Of a DNA stretch of 64,000 bases, positions 8,782 through 18,022 are shown in pieces; the first letter of the stretch is position 1, and every line of letters starts with the position of its first letter. The notes beneath the pieces were generated by a model. That model saw nothing but the letters and a program-made list of their open reading frames with translations. It did not search any database and had not been told where the DNA came from. The stretch covers positions 1 to 64,000 of the forward strand of contig DAIMXP010000010.1 in assembly GCA_036734945.1 (NCBI GenBank). The letters run 5' to 3'. This stretch comes from UBA4733 sp036734945. GTDB taxonomy: Bacteria > Chloroflexota > UBA4733. The translations under genes were made by a program, and so were the position numbers.

Positions 8782-8893
8782 GCCCGGCGACTGAAGTCGC
8801 GGGCTACCTTTGCAAAGTCCGCCTTCGCGGACTCGTACTCAGCCCACGAAGGTGGGCTTCGCTCGTCATAGCCCGCGACTTCAGTCGCCGGGC
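8782..8893. repeat. REP-like palindromic element B upstream of the RAYT gene
   Basis: Inverted 25-base arms at 8782-8806 and 8869-8893, each containing GCGACTGAAGTCGC. The interior carries two hairpins: GTCCGCCTTCGCGGAC, and AGCCCACGAAGGTGGGCT. It is nearly identical to element C and matches the right half of element A in inverse orientation. It fills the gap between the transposase start and the helicase stop codon, so it probably also forms strong secondary structure in the operon transcript. Confidence 0.87.
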
Positions 8894-8913
8894 TCCCTGA
8901 GATCGCCGGGCGC

Positions 8914-11900
8914 TCATGTCAAACCCCCTTCGGCATTGGCCAACACCTCATCGGCTGCGATCAGCACGCTCCCCCGCGCTCGGGCAATCAGCTTCACAAA
9001 CGGATTCTGCACCCGCGCCAGGCGGGGGCGCAGGCTGGCGCAGTCGAAGACGGCGTAGAGCCAGTAATCGTCGCCCAGATTGCAGGCTTTCGCGTACTCG
9101 TTCTCCGTCATCTCCACCGGTCGGTTGCCGGCCCGGCCTTTCACTTCGATGTTGAGCACCGCGCCGTCCGGTCGCCTGGACAGTAAATCGAAGCCGGGGT
9201 GGTCGGGCAGGCCCGCCGCACGGGCGCGATCCGGCGTGGAAGCATCCGTCACAATGGCGCCGCGGCTCTCTTCATAATCACGCACCACCCGCACCGCCAG
9301 CAGTTCGGCGCGGGCATCCTGGCGCCGCTCTTCCTCCGGGTCGTCGGTCGGCAGCACCAGGGCATGCGCGACGAACTCCACTTCGCCCAGCTCGATCAGT
9401 TCCGGCTCCCGCCGCAACGCTGTGAGCGCAACGTTTTTCCGTGTTGCAAGCGTGCGCTGCCGCTCTCGCACGCGGGTGAGTTCGCCCCTCGCGTGGGTGT
9501 CTCCTTCCGCGTCCTTGCGGCGCAGGCGGGATCGCGCCTCCAGCAGTTCGCTCTCCTGGAAGCCGAAACCGCGCTCCACGAAGCGCAGCCGCTCGACCAG
9601 CGTCGCCTCCCGCCGTTGCACCTGCTCCCGCACGACCTCCGGCGCCACACGCTCACGAACGAATGCCAGCGTCGCCGGTCGAATGCTTTCCGCTTGCGCC
9701 GCCAGTGGGCGAAGGGTCTCGGCAGCGTCCGCACCTTCAGAGAGCAGCAAGAGCGTCTCGACCGGGCAATCGGTCACGGCGCCGTCCAGCTCCTGGCGCA
9801 AGCCCACCAGTCGCGTCTCCAGCGTTTCGCCTCGCCGTAAGGCCGGCAGTTCGGGATCGGCCTGGCGCACTACCGTTAGCCGGACCAGGTGAAAGAGGTA
9901 GGGGCGCTCCGCGCCGGCATCACGGAAGACCGCGCCACGCCGGGCGGCCGGGCCCAGCTGGAGCATGACCTGCTGCCGCAAGGCCTCGAATACCGACTCC
10001 CCCGGTCGCAAAAAGATCGCCGGTTCGCCGTTGTCAGGCTTGACTACCGAGAGCGCTGCCTGCTGGGGCGTCTCGTAACGTTCCAACGCCGAGAGTAGCG
10101 GGTCCATGGCGTGCGGCTCGGCGGCATGCAGGGCAAACCGCGCGCTCAGGTCGCCCTCAATGCGTAGTCCGAGCAACGGCGCCGCCTCGGCAACGAAGCC
10201 GCGCACGTAGCCGGGCAGCAGGCGGCGGTAGGTCTCATCCTCCAACTCGGCACGCAGGCGCGGGAGTTCGCGGGCCACGTCGTCGCCGTCACCATAACGT
10301 CGCTGCTCGGCCTGCTGCAGGGCGGTGACCTGCTCCGCCGTCAACGTGCCGGCCAGGAGGCGCTCCACGTTGGCGACCCCTTCTTCGGTGAGGGCGTCCC
10401 GCATGTAGTCGCGCAGCGACACCCCCTGGAACAACTGGCCGATCACATCGTAGACCTTGTCGGAGCCCAGTTCGGCGCGGATGCGCTCCAGCTTATCCAG
10501 CAGCGTCTTCAGCACCTTGCCTTCACGCGTTTTGCCGGCAATGAGGTTGAGGATGACCACCGGATCGTGGCGCTGGCCGTAGCGATGGATGCGACCCATG
10601 CGCTGCTCCAATCGCGCCGGGTTCCAGGGCACGTCGTAGTTGACCATCAGCCAGCAGAACTGGAGATTAATACCCTCCTCGGCAGCGTCGGTAGCGACCA
10701 GGTAGGTCGCGCCGCCTGCGCTCGCCGGCCGGCGGAACTGTTGCACCTGGGCGTCGCGTTCGTGTACGTCCATGCCGCCGTGGATATGGGCCACCTGGCC
10801 GGCAAAGCCCAGCCCCTCCAGGCGCCGGACCAGAAACTGCAGCGTGTCGCGGTGTTCCGTGAAGATGATGAGCTTTTCATCGGCGTAGGCCGGGTCTTTG
10901 AGCACCTCGCGCAGCTTCTCAAACTTCGATTCATCGGCGTTATCGTAGACGCGCTGCGCCAGCTCGATCAACGCCCGCACTTGCTCCCGCTCCGCCTCAA
11001 GCTGGTCGAGCGAGAGGGCGAACACCTGCAAAGCATCGTCTTCGGCCCGCTCGTGCCCTTCCCGGCCACCCTCCGCCTGCTCTTCGTCGGCGGTTTGCTC
11101 TTCAAGGAGATCATGCACACTCAACCGTCGCTGGCCGGCTGCCATCTGTTCGATGCTGACCCGGCCGGAGCGCAGGTCGTCGATCTTTTCGTCCAGGCGA
11201 ACGAGCCGGCGCTGAAAGGAGCGCAAGAGGGCGTAGGTCGAGCTAGCAAGGCGGCGCTGGAAGACGCTCAGCGCCAGCCGCGCCGCCGAACGGTTGAGGA
11301 TGACGGCCCGGTTGTAGTAGCGATCCATATAGGTCGTCGTCCCGTCGTAGAGCGTTTGCTCGCTGGTCGGCCCTTTGGTCAGGTCGTAGCTGAGGGTTGC
11401 GGACTCCCGAGTGGGATAGATGCGCGAGCCGTCGAAGCGCACCATCTCCTCTTTCGTCCGCCGGATGAAATGGCGGCGTCGGGCCTCAGCCGGGTAACCG
11501 GACCAGGCGTTGAAGGTGGAAAGAGCGTCTGGTTGCAGCAGCCGCCAGAGGAAATAATAGGGGTAGTCCTTCCCCATGTGCGGCGTTGCTGTCAGTAACA
11601 AGAGGTGCCGGGCGCTCCAATCGAGCAGCCAATCGCGCTGCTGATCGTCGCTGGGGATGCCGGCCAGCGCCTCGGCCAGCCGGTAGCGATCGGTTTTACG
11701 GACGGTGAAATCCGGCTCGCGATCAGCGGACAGCTTGTGTACTTCATCGAAGATGACGAGGTCATACGGCTCGACATCCAGCTCCTGCAACCGTCCGAAC
11801 AGCCGCTCGGCGGCCAGGGTATCGACGCTGACGATCAGGAGATCACTTTCCGGTCCCAGGAAGGGGTTGCCGCTGCGCCCTTCGCCGCCGCCGACGACGC

Positions 11901-12513
11901 GGAAGGGCAGGCCAAAGAGGCCGTTCAGCTCGCGCTCCCAGTTCAGCACCAGTCCGGCCGGCGGCACGACCAATACGCGGGAGAGCAGGCGCCGGTTGAG
12001 CATCTCGCGGATGTAGAGACCGGACATGATCGTTTTGCCGGCTCCGGCATCGTCGGCCAGCAGGAAGCGCAGGTGCGTCTGGGTCAGCATGTGCTCGTAG
12101 ACGGCGATGCGCTGATGCGGCAGCGGCTCAATCAGAGAGAGTTCCGTGGCGAAAGCGGCGTTGACGAGGTGGCCGCTGGCAAGGCGTTCTCCTTCGGCCA
12201 CGACCCGCACGGCCCCGGGATCGGCCTGGAAATCGAGTACCATGGCAGGTTCCTCTGACGCAGCAGCGATAGTCGCCGCCTCTCCGCTCGGCGCTACAAC
12301 ACCGGCAAGGCCGAACCGCTCGGCCCGTTCGATCCACTGGCGAGCCAACATCTGGGGCTGCCTCTGGCCATTCTCCCAGCGATTGACGGAGGCAAAAGAG
12401 ACGCCAATAAGGCCGGCAAGCTGTGTCTGCGTGAGGCGGTACGTGGCGCGCAGTTGCCGCAATCGCACAGCAAGGGACGGTTCGATACCATCTTCGTCCG
12501 CCATTAGCGTCAC
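8914..12513 (-). CDS. SNF2-like helicase with N-terminal HTH and C-terminal DUF3883 domain
   Basis: A 1199-residue ATP-dependent DNA translocase or helicase. Residues 14-60 form an XRE-type helix-turn-helix (RLTQTQLAGLIGVSFASVNR, then WENGQRQPQ). The helicase core starts with PHQRIAVYEHML and Walker A at 152-161 (LADDAGAGKT), has IFDEVHKL as the DExx box, LLLLTATPH as motif III and LEQRMGRIHRYGQ as motif VI. A coiled, charged middle region follows. The end (FDLLSRRPDGAVLNIEVKGR, then ENEYAKACNLGDDYWLYAVF) is a DUF3883 domain with a nuclease-like E-x-K core. DISARM and related systems pair such helicases with adenine methylases, as here. GTG 12513 has a GAGAGG site; ATG 12504 is an alternative. 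An HTH on the helicase itself is unusual and may give DNA targeting or self-control. Confidence 0.9.
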   Translation of the reverse strand: MTLMADEDGIEPSLAVRLRQLRATYRLTQTQLAGLIGVSFASVNRWENGQRQPQMLARQWIERAERFGLAGVVAPSGEAATIAAASEEPAMVLDFQADPGAVRVVAEGERLASGHLVNAAFATELSLIEPLPHQRIAVYEHMLTQTHLRFLLADDAGAGKTIMSGLYIREMLNRRLLSRVLVVPPAGLVLNWERELNGLFGLPFRVVGGGEGRSGNPFLGPESDLLIVSVDTLAAERLFGRLQELDVEPYDLVIFDEVHKLSADREPDFTVRKTDRYRLAEALAGIPSDDQQRDWLLDWSARHLLLLTATPHMGKDYPYYFLWRLLQPDALSTFNAWSGYPAEARRRHFIRRTKEEMVRFDGSRIYPTRESATLSYDLTKGPTSEQTLYDGTTTYMDRYYNRAVILNRSAARLALSVFQRRLASSTYALLRSFQRRLVRLDEKIDDLRSGRVSIEQMAAGQRRLSVHDLLEEQTADEEQAEGGREGHERAEDDALQVFALSLDQLEAEREQVRALIELAQRVYDNADESKFEKLREVLKDPAYADEKLIIFTEHRDTLQFLVRRLEGLGFAGQVAHIHGGMDVHERDAQVQQFRRPASAGGATYLVATDAAEEGINLQFCWLMVNYDVPWNPARLEQRMGRIHRYGQRHDPVVILNLIAGKTREGKVLKTLLDKLERIRAELGSDKVYDVIGQLFQGVSLRDYMRDALTEEGVANVERLLAGTLTAEQVTALQQAEQRRYGDGDDVARELPRLRAELEDETYRRLLPGYVRGFVAEAAPLLGLRIEGDLSARFALHAAEPHAMDPLLSALERYETPQQAALSVVKPDNGEPAIFLRPGESVFEALRQQVMLQLGPAARRGAVFRDAGAERPYLFHLVRLTVVRQADPELPALRRGETLETRLVGLRQELDGAVTDCPVETLLLLSEGADAAETLRPLAAQAESIRPATLAFVRERVAPEVVREQVQRREATLVERLRFVERGFGFQESELLEARSRLRRKDAEGDTHARGELTRVRERQRTLATRKNVALTALRREPELIELGEVEFVAHALVLPTDDPEEERRQDARAELLAVRVVRDYEESRGAIVTDASTPDRARAAGLPDHPGFDLLSRRPDGAVLNIEVKGRAGNRPVEMTENEYAKACNLGDDYWLYAVFDCASLRPRLARVQNPFVKLIARARGSVLIAADEVLANAEGGLT

Positions 12514-12624
12514 GTGTTGCCTCTCACCGCTCGCTCCTGGAGGCTAGACAGCATACCACATCGCGTGAGTCACGGCTAGCCTGTATCGCACCTGTTATAT
12601 CGCGCAAGCATGGGTCACAGGGTT

Positions 12625-12734
12625 CCCGGCGACTGAAGTCGCGGGCTAACGAAGCGAAGTCCGCCTACGCGGACTCGTACTCAGCCCACGAAGGTGGGCT
12701 TTGCTTACCGTAGCCCGCGACTTCAGTCGCCGGG
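12625..12734. repeat. REP-like palindromic element C
   Basis: Inverted 24-base arms at 12625-12648 and 12711-12734 with the same GCGACTGAAGTCGC core as elements A and B. The interior repeats the two hairpins of element B almost exactly (AAGTCCGCCTACGCGGACT, and AGCCCACGAAGGTGGGCT). It lies between the divergent helicase and glycosyltransferase genes, about 3.9 kb from the RAYT gene, and shows the element has spread locally. Confidence 0.87.
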
Positions 12735-12849
12735 ACCCTCTCTCCAGGCGGCCAATCTGGTCAGCTGTACCCAGTACAATCCCATCCGACCGCACACACA
12801 TCGGGCGCGATCGAAACGCCGTCGCCGATCCGGCACTAGCCAGGGAGTG

Positions 12850-13554
12850 ATGTTGCTCGACCAGGTACGGGGCGGCGTGCGCATCTCGGTGATCATCCCC
12901 GCCCTGAACGAAGAACGGGCGATCGGTGCGACGCTCGCCCACACGCTGCAGACACTCACCCCGCACGAACTGTTCGTCGTAGACAATCAGAGTATCGATG
13001 CCACAGCGGAAATAGCCGCACCTTACGCGCGGGTGCTGAATGGAGCCGCTACGCGCGGCGCCGGCCTCAACGCGGCGGCCGCTGTGGCCCGCGGCGACAT
13101 CTTGCTGTTCTTGCACGCCGACACGCTGTTGCCGCCAGATGCCGAAAGTGTGATCAAGAAGACACTGCAGGACCCTACGGTCATCGGTGGCGCCTTCCGG
13201 CTGCGGCTGGACGATACCCGGAAAATCGCCCGGCTGGTGGCGCTAAGTGTCAACCTTCGCTCGGCGTGGCTCAACACCTTTTTCGGCGACCAGGCCATGT
13301 TCGTCCGGCGGGAGGTATTTCTGCAGGCAGGCGGGTACCGGGAGTGGAGCGTGATGGAGGACCTGGAAATCCTCGCCCGCCTGCGCCGCTGGGGACGTCT
13401 CGCCCTGGTCGATGCCGCCGTGGTCACGTCCGCGCGCCGGCACCGCCGGAACGGTTGGGTCCGCACCATTGCCACTATCTGGCTGATCAGCCTGCTCTTC
13501 CGGCTGGGAGTGCCGGGGCAGGCGATGATTCGGTTATATAGGCCCCGGCGGTAG
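12850..13554 (+). CDS. TIGR04283-type family 2 glycosyltransferase
   Basis: A 234-residue GT-A-fold enzyme that transfers a sugar from a nucleotide donor. It has the family start RISVIIPALNEERAIGATL, the acidic GDILLFLHADTLLPPDA (the DxD-like metal site is in HAD), and FFGDQAMFVRREVFLQAGGY with VMEDLEIL, the usual acceptor and base region. A hydrophobic C-terminal stretch near residues 205-228 may tether it to the membrane. Some TIGR04283 members are placed in arsenosugar synthesis, but no arsenic genes are next to it, so I only claim the family. The open frame starts at 12694 inside repeat element C; ATG 12850, just before the conserved strand and with a close GGGAG, is preferred. It is monocistronic, facing a convergent DoxX-like gene. 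Confidence 0.8.
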   Translation: MLLDQVRGGVRISVIIPALNEERAIGATLAHTLQTLTPHELFVVDNQSIDATAEIAAPYARVLNGAATRGAGLNAAAAVARGDILLFLHADTLLPPDAESVIKKTLQDPTVIGGAFRLRLDDTRKIARLVALSVNLRSAWLNTFFGDQAMFVRREVFLQAGGYREWSVMEDLEILARLRRWGRLALVDAAVVTSARRHRRNGWVRTIATIWLISLLFRLGVPGQAMIRLYRPRR

Positions 13555-13603
13555 GCCGCGGACGGTAGCGCGCCGTAGATGGATGGCGCCGCATCCACGG
13601 CTG

Positions 13604-14176
13604 CTATGTGTTTTTCCTTGCCAGGTTTCCACGCCACATTGCCACCGCCAGCATCCGACCCAGTTGAGGGTGACGCAGGCTGAGGCGTTGCAGACGCGGC
13701 GACAGCAGTCGATCCAGGCTCCAGACGCGGTTCCCCACCGTGACGAGCACGAACAGGTTGGCAGCCAGGATGGCAAGGTAGATCGCTGGACCTTCCGGCG
13801 TCGCTCCCTGCGACACCAGCAAGTTCACCGCCTGCAGTGTCCCCAAGAGCGCCGCCAGTTCGCTGAACAGGCCCAGCGTCAACAACAGACCAATCACGGT
13901 TTCACCGAGAAAGACCAGCCAGCCGAAGAGATGGAAGTGGGGCGCCACCACCTGTTGCAGGAAGGTGCGGTAGATCCCCACAGTCGGGTACTGGATACTC
14001 TGCTGGAAGGAGAACATGAGTCCCCGCGGCTGGTGCAGACCGAAATCCGGCGGCAGTTTCCAGTGCTGCTCGTACAGCCAGTAGAGCCCAAGACCGATCC
14101 GGGCGGCGGCCAGCACCCGGTCCAAAGCAGTGGGGTGGTCGCCTATGGGTTCCAGTCGGGACGGCTCATTGCGCAC
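13604..14176 (-). CDS. DoxX-like integral membrane protein
   Basis: A 190-residue membrane protein with about four hydrophobic segments, including ARIGLGLYWLYEQHWKLPP, HLFGWLVFLGETVIGLLLTL, a stretch around SELAALLGTLQAVNLLV, and IYLAILAANLFVLVTVG. The first-helix layout (R-x-GLG-x-x-x, then a loop with conserved W and P) and the glycine-rich third helix are typical of DoxX/DoxD proteins, some of which act in quinone or thiosulfate oxidation. GTG 14176 has an AGGAG site five bases away. It is divergent from cydD, with 136 bases between them that must hold promoters for both, and it may be co-controlled with the cytochrome bd genes. The substrate is not evident. Confidence 0.65.
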   Translation of the reverse strand: MRNEPSRLEPIGDHPTALDRVLAAARIGLGLYWLYEQHWKLPPDFGLHQPRGLMFSFQQSIQYPTVGIYRTFLQQVVAPHFHLFGWLVFLGETVIGLLLTLGLFSELAALLGTLQAVNLLVSQGATPEGPAIYLAILAANLFVLVTVGNRVWSLDRLLSPRLQRLSLRHPQLGRMLAVAMWRGNLARKNT

Positions 14177-14312
14177 AGTGCTCCTCTTTTCCGGCGCTTA
14201 CTCGCTTACTGCTGGCGTCACGCGAAAGTTGCCTTAACTACTCTCTACAATGGATAGCATCTGCACGCCGCTTGCGGCAACATGAGAAGCGGCTGGGTCC
14301 AGATCGCGTGCT

Positions 14313-16259
14313 GTGATCATCCAGAGTGACGGAAAAGGCCGAACTGGGCAAATGGGCAACGACTTTGACGGGCAGTTGCCCACGGGCCGGCGCGAACTCG
14401 CTCCGGCTGTGGCCCTGGGCGCCCTGGGTACCGTTGCTGTCATCGTGCAGATGACGCTGCTCAGCGATGTGGTGGGGCGAGTCCTTCTGGATCGCCAACG
14501 TCTTAGCCAGGTGCTACCGCCCCTCCTATTCCTATTCGGCGCCATCGTGCTGCGTGCGCTGCTTGCCTGGCGGGAGGAAGTCAGCGCTCAACAGGCAGCG
14601 CTCCGCCTCACCAGTAACCTGCGGGAGCTGCTGTTCGCCCACTTCTTGCAGCTCGGTCCCGCCTACGTGCAGCGCGAACGCAGCGGCGACCTGGCCACCA
14701 CGGCGACCGAGGGCATCGACCGCTTGACGCCGTACTACCAGCGCTACCTGCCGCTGCAGTCGCTCAGTCTCATCGTGCCGGCGTTGGTCATCCTCTACCT
14801 GACGAAGGTTGACCTGTTCGGCAGCTTGCTCTTGCTCGGCACGGCCCCGGTGATTCCGCTGCTGATGGTGCTGATCGGCAGCTATTCCAAGACACTTGTG
14901 CAAAAGCACTGGCTGGCGCTCTCCCGCCTGGGGGCGCAATTCCTCGATACCCTGCAAGGGCTACCTACGCTGCTGCTGTTTGGAGGCGGCGCTGCTGCCG
15001 GTGAGCAGGTTCGCGCCGCCAGCACGGCGCTCCAGGAGCGCACCATGCGCGTGCTACGCGTGGCGTTTCTGTCCGGTATGGTACTGGACATCGCGACCGG
15101 CATGGCGATTGGATTGGTAGCGGTCCTCGTCGCTGTGCAACTGCTCTCCGGCCATCTGCCCTTCTCCTCGGCCCTCCTGGTGTTGCTGCTGGCGCCGGAG
15201 TGCTACCGTCCCCTGCGAGAACTGGGTGTACAGCGCCACACCGCGCTGGAAGGCAAGGCCGCCGGGCAGCGCATCGTGGAGATCTTGCAGACACCGGCGC
15301 CGGTGCTGGTGACGCCGGCGCACGATGCTTGCCACGCTGACCGGTTGCGGTGTGCCAATGACGCCGACAGCCGTCTCCGCGGCCCCATGACGGTTGCCTT
15401 TTCCGGCGTCAGCTACCGCTATCAAGACGGGTATGGCATTGCTGGGGAAGTAGCACGCCGGGAGCGCGCACCCACCAATGGGTTCCGGCCTGCCCGCCCT
15501 GTGGATACTGGGGCAGGACGCTGCGCTAGGATGCCCGCGCTCCGGCCGACGACGGATATTGCCCGCGTCAACGGTGGCGGCGGTCGCCCTGCTGTGAGCG
15601 GTGTCACGCTGACCCTCCCCGCCGGCACGCGGACGGCGCTGGTTGGCCGGAGCGGCGCCGGGAAGAGCACGCTGGTTAACCTGCTCATGCGTTTCCTGGA
15701 CCCGGAGGAGGGCAGTATCACCGTCAACGGCCTGGCTCTGTCCGAGCTGTCGCCGCAACGATGGCGTGCTCAGGTGGCCCTGGTGCCGCAGCAGCCGCAC
15801 CTCTTCGCCGGGACCGTTGCCGACAACTTGCTCCTCGCCCGGCCAGACGCCACAATGGACGAGGTGGCATGGGCAGCGAAGCAGGCCGGCGCTGCCGAGT
15901 TCATCGCCAGGCTACCGGGCGGCTACATGGCGCCGGTCGGTGAGCAAGGCGCACTGCTCAGCGCCGGCCAGGTGCAGCGCCTGGCCATCGCCCGCGCTTT
16001 CCTGAAGGACGCACCGCTGCTGATCCTCGATGAACCAACCTCAGCGCTGGACCCGGAAAACGAGACACAGATCCGCCGCTCGCTGGAACGCCTCATGGCT
16101 AGCCGCACCGTCCTGATCGTGGCGCACCGCCGGAACACGATCGCCGGCGCCGATCAGATCGCCGTGTTGGAGGGGGGGCGCCTGGTGGAAACCGGTAGGC
16201 ATCGCGAGTTGCTGGAGCGCCGTGGGGCCTACGCCCGGCTGATGGGAGCAGAATGGTAG
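14313..16259 (+). CDS. cydD: Thiol reductant ABC exporter subunit CydD
   Basis: Half of the CydDC heterodimer, an inner-membrane ABC exporter of glutathione/cysteine type needed to assemble cytochrome bd. The N-terminal transmembrane domain spans about residues 25-310. The ATPase has Walker A ALVGRSGAGKST, Q-loop VALVPQQPHLF, signature LLSAGQVQRLAIARAF (the usual LSGG reads LSAG), Walker B PLLILDEPTSALD and H-loop IVAHRR. A stretch of about 50 residues without family character interrupts the start of the ATPase, between YRYQDG and RPAVSGV, and corresponds to an imperfect palindrome at 15457-15547. The frame begins at GTG 14313; ATG 14352 is a possible alternative; neither has a clear ribosome site. 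The end overlaps cydC by seven bases. Confidence 0.92.
   Translation: MIIQSDGKGRTGQMGNDFDGQLPTGRRELAPAVALGALGTVAVIVQMTLLSDVVGRVLLDRQRLSQVLPPLLFLFGAIVLRALLAWREEVSAQQAALRLTSNLRELLFAHFLQLGPAYVQRERSGDLATTATEGIDRLTPYYQRYLPLQSLSLIVPALVILYLTKVDLFGSLLLLGTAPVIPLLMVLIGSYSKTLVQKHWLALSRLGAQFLDTLQGLPTLLLFGGGAAAGEQVRAASTALQERTMRVLRVAFLSGMVLDIATGMAIGLVAVLVAVQLLSGHLPFSSALLVLLLAPECYRPLRELGVQRHTALEGKAAGQRIVEILQTPAPVLVTPAHDACHADRLRCANDADSRLRGPMTVAFSGVSYRYQDGYGIAGEVARRERAPTNGFRPARPVDTGAGRCARMPALRPTTDIARVNGGGGRPAVSGVTLTLPAGTRTALVGRSGAGKSTLVNLLMRFLDPEEGSITVNGLALSELSPQRWRAQVALVPQQPHLFAGTVADNLLLARPDATMDEVAWAAKQAGAAEFIARLPGGYMAPVGEQGALLSAGQVQRLAIARAFLKDAPLLILDEPTSALDPENETQIRRSLERLMASRTVLIVAHRRNTIAGADQIAVLEGGRLVETGRHRELLERRGAYARLMGAEW
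15457..15547. repeat. Imperfect palindrome inside cydD
   Basis: The arms GCCGGGAGCGCG (15457-15468) and CGCGCTCCGGC (15537-15547) are inverted with one bulged base, and a shorter GGGCA/TGCCC pair lies inside. The element encodes part of the in-frame stretch absent from the normal CydD ATPase fold, rich in R, P, G and A. It resembles in-frame palindromic insertions described in other bacteria. The boundaries are approximate. Confidence 0.45.
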
Positions 16260-18022
16260 GTCGCATTCTCTCCCCGCTGCGTCTTCACCTTGGCGTCGTC
16301 ATGCTCGCGCTCTTGCTCGGGGTGCTGACGGGCGCCGCCGGTATCGGCTTGCTCGCCACCGGCGCTTATCTCATCGCCGCGGCGGCGCTGGGAACGCCGC
16401 TCCTGGCGTTGGGAATACCGATCATGCTGGTGCGCCTGTTCGGCGTGGGGCGCGGCCTCACCCGCTACGCCGAGCGGCTCAGCGCGCACCGCGTCACCTT
16501 CGCCATGCTGACGGACCTGCGCGTCTGGTGCTATCGCCGGCTGCTGCCACTAGCCCCCGCCCGCCTCGGCGGCTACCGCAGCGGCGACCTCCTGGCCCGC
16601 CTGGTCAAGGATGTGGCGGATATGGAAGCAATCTACCTACGTGTTTGCTCCCCGATCATCGTCACCACCGTGCTCGGCGCGCTCGTCGTTTTGCTCTTTG
16701 CCCATTTCAGTCTGCTTCTAACCGGTGTCCTGCTTGGCTTCCTGCTGCTGGCCGGGGTTGGGGTGCCCTGGTTGGCGTACCGCCTCTCCCGCACGGCACA
16801 GGAGCAGGTGGTGATAGGCCGCGCGACGCTGCAGGCCCAACTGGTGGACGTGCTGCAGGGAATGGCCGACCTCCTGGCGTTGGGCCAGGAGGCGGCCCGC
16901 CACGGCGGCCTGCGCCGTGAGCATGCGCTGCTGACCGGCAGCCGGCAGCGCCTGGCCCGGGTGGCAGGCGTGCAGCGGCTGCTCGCGACATTGGTCGCCG
17001 GCATGGCGATGTGGACCGTCCTGGTCCTGGCGATCCGCTTGAGCGGCCAGGGCGCGCTCAACCCGCTCTATCTGCCCTTGCTGACGCTGGTGGCGCTGGT
17101 CGCCTTCGAGACCGTCCAGCCGCTCGGTGAAGCGTTTGCTGTCTACCGTGGGGCGACGGCCGCCGCCGAACGGGTTTATGCCCTGATCGATGCCAAACCG
17201 GCGGTGAGCGACCCGCCGCATCCACGACCAGCGCCGACGAGCTTCGACATCAGCTTCGAGCACGTGACCTTTGCCTACCAACCGGGCGCTCCGGCTGCCC
17301 TGTGTGACGTCAGCTTCCAGGCGCCGCAGGGCAGCCGGGTAGCCATCGTCGGCCCCAGCGGCTCCGGCAAGACGACCCTGGTCAACCTACTGGTGCGCTT
17401 CTGGGATCCCTGCAGCGGCACGATCCGGCTCGGCGGTCACGACCTGCGCGACTATGCCCTGGCGGGCGCCCCCTGGGCGCTGCGCCGCAGCATCGGCGTC
17501 GTCAGTCAGCGCACCACCATCTTCAACGACACCCTGCGCGGCAACCTGCTGCTGGCCCGACCCGACGCCAGCGACGAGGAGTTGCTGCGCGCGTTGGAGC
17601 ACGCCCGGCTGAGCGACCTGGTGGCGCAGTCGCCGCAGGGACTGGACCGTTGGGTCGGCGAGCAAGGCGGTCGGCTTTCCGGCGGCGAACGGCAGCGCCT
17701 GGCTATCGCCCGCACCCTGCTGCTGGACGCGCCGATACTCATCCTGGACGAGCCGACCGCCAACCTGGACCCGGCCACGGCAAACGAACTGCTGGCCGAG
17801 CTGGCCGGCATCATGGCAGGCCGCACGACCATCGCCATCACCCACCGGCTGGTGGGTCTGGAGCAGATGGACGAGATCCTGGTGCTCGCCGCCGGTAAGA
17901 TCGTTGAGCGCGGCACGCACTGCCAACTGGCGGCCCAGGGCGGCCTCTACCGGCGTATGCTGGATTTGCAGGAGGAGTTTGTGGAGGGGACCGGGGCCCC
18001 AGAGAGGAGCACGGATGGATAG
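16253..18022 (+). CDS. cydC: Thiol reductant ABC exporter subunit CydC
   Basis: Partner of CydD, 589 residues. The transmembrane domain includes LGVLTGAAGIGLLATGAYLIA and the CydC-typical FGVGRGLTRYAERLSAHR near residue 65. The ATPase has Walker A AIVGPSGSGKTT, Q-loop IGVVSQRTTIF, signature RLSGGERQRLAIARTL, Walker B PILILDEPTANLD and H-loop ITHRL. Its start lies inside the last codons of cydD and its stop overlaps the cydA start by eight bases, so all three are probably translated in a coupled way. Unlike its partner, this subunit keeps a complete LSGG signature. Confidence 0.93.
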   Translation: MVGRILSPLRLHLGVVMLALLLGVLTGAAGIGLLATGAYLIAAAALGTPLLALGIPIMLVRLFGVGRGLTRYAERLSAHRVTFAMLTDLRVWCYRRLLPLAPARLGGYRSGDLLARLVKDVADMEAIYLRVCSPIIVTTVLGALVVLLFAHFSLLLTGVLLGFLLLAGVGVPWLAYRLSRTAQEQVVIGRATLQAQLVDVLQGMADLLALGQEAARHGGLRREHALLTGSRQRLARVAGVQRLLATLVAGMAMWTVLVLAIRLSGQGALNPLYLPLLTLVALVAFETVQPLGEAFAVYRGATAAAERVYALIDAKPAVSDPPHPRPAPTSFDISFEHVTFAYQPGAPAALCDVSFQAPQGSRVAIVGPSGSGKTTLVNLLVRFWDPCSGTIRLGGHDLRDYALAGAPWALRRSIGVVSQRTTIFNDTLRGNLLLARPDASDEELLRALEHARLSDLVAQSPQGLDRWVGEQGGRLSGGERQRLAIARTLLLDAPILILDEPTANLDPATANELLAELAGIMAGRTTIAITHRLVGLEQMDEILVLAAGKIVERGTHCQLAAQGGLYRRMLDLQEEFVEGTGAPERSTDG

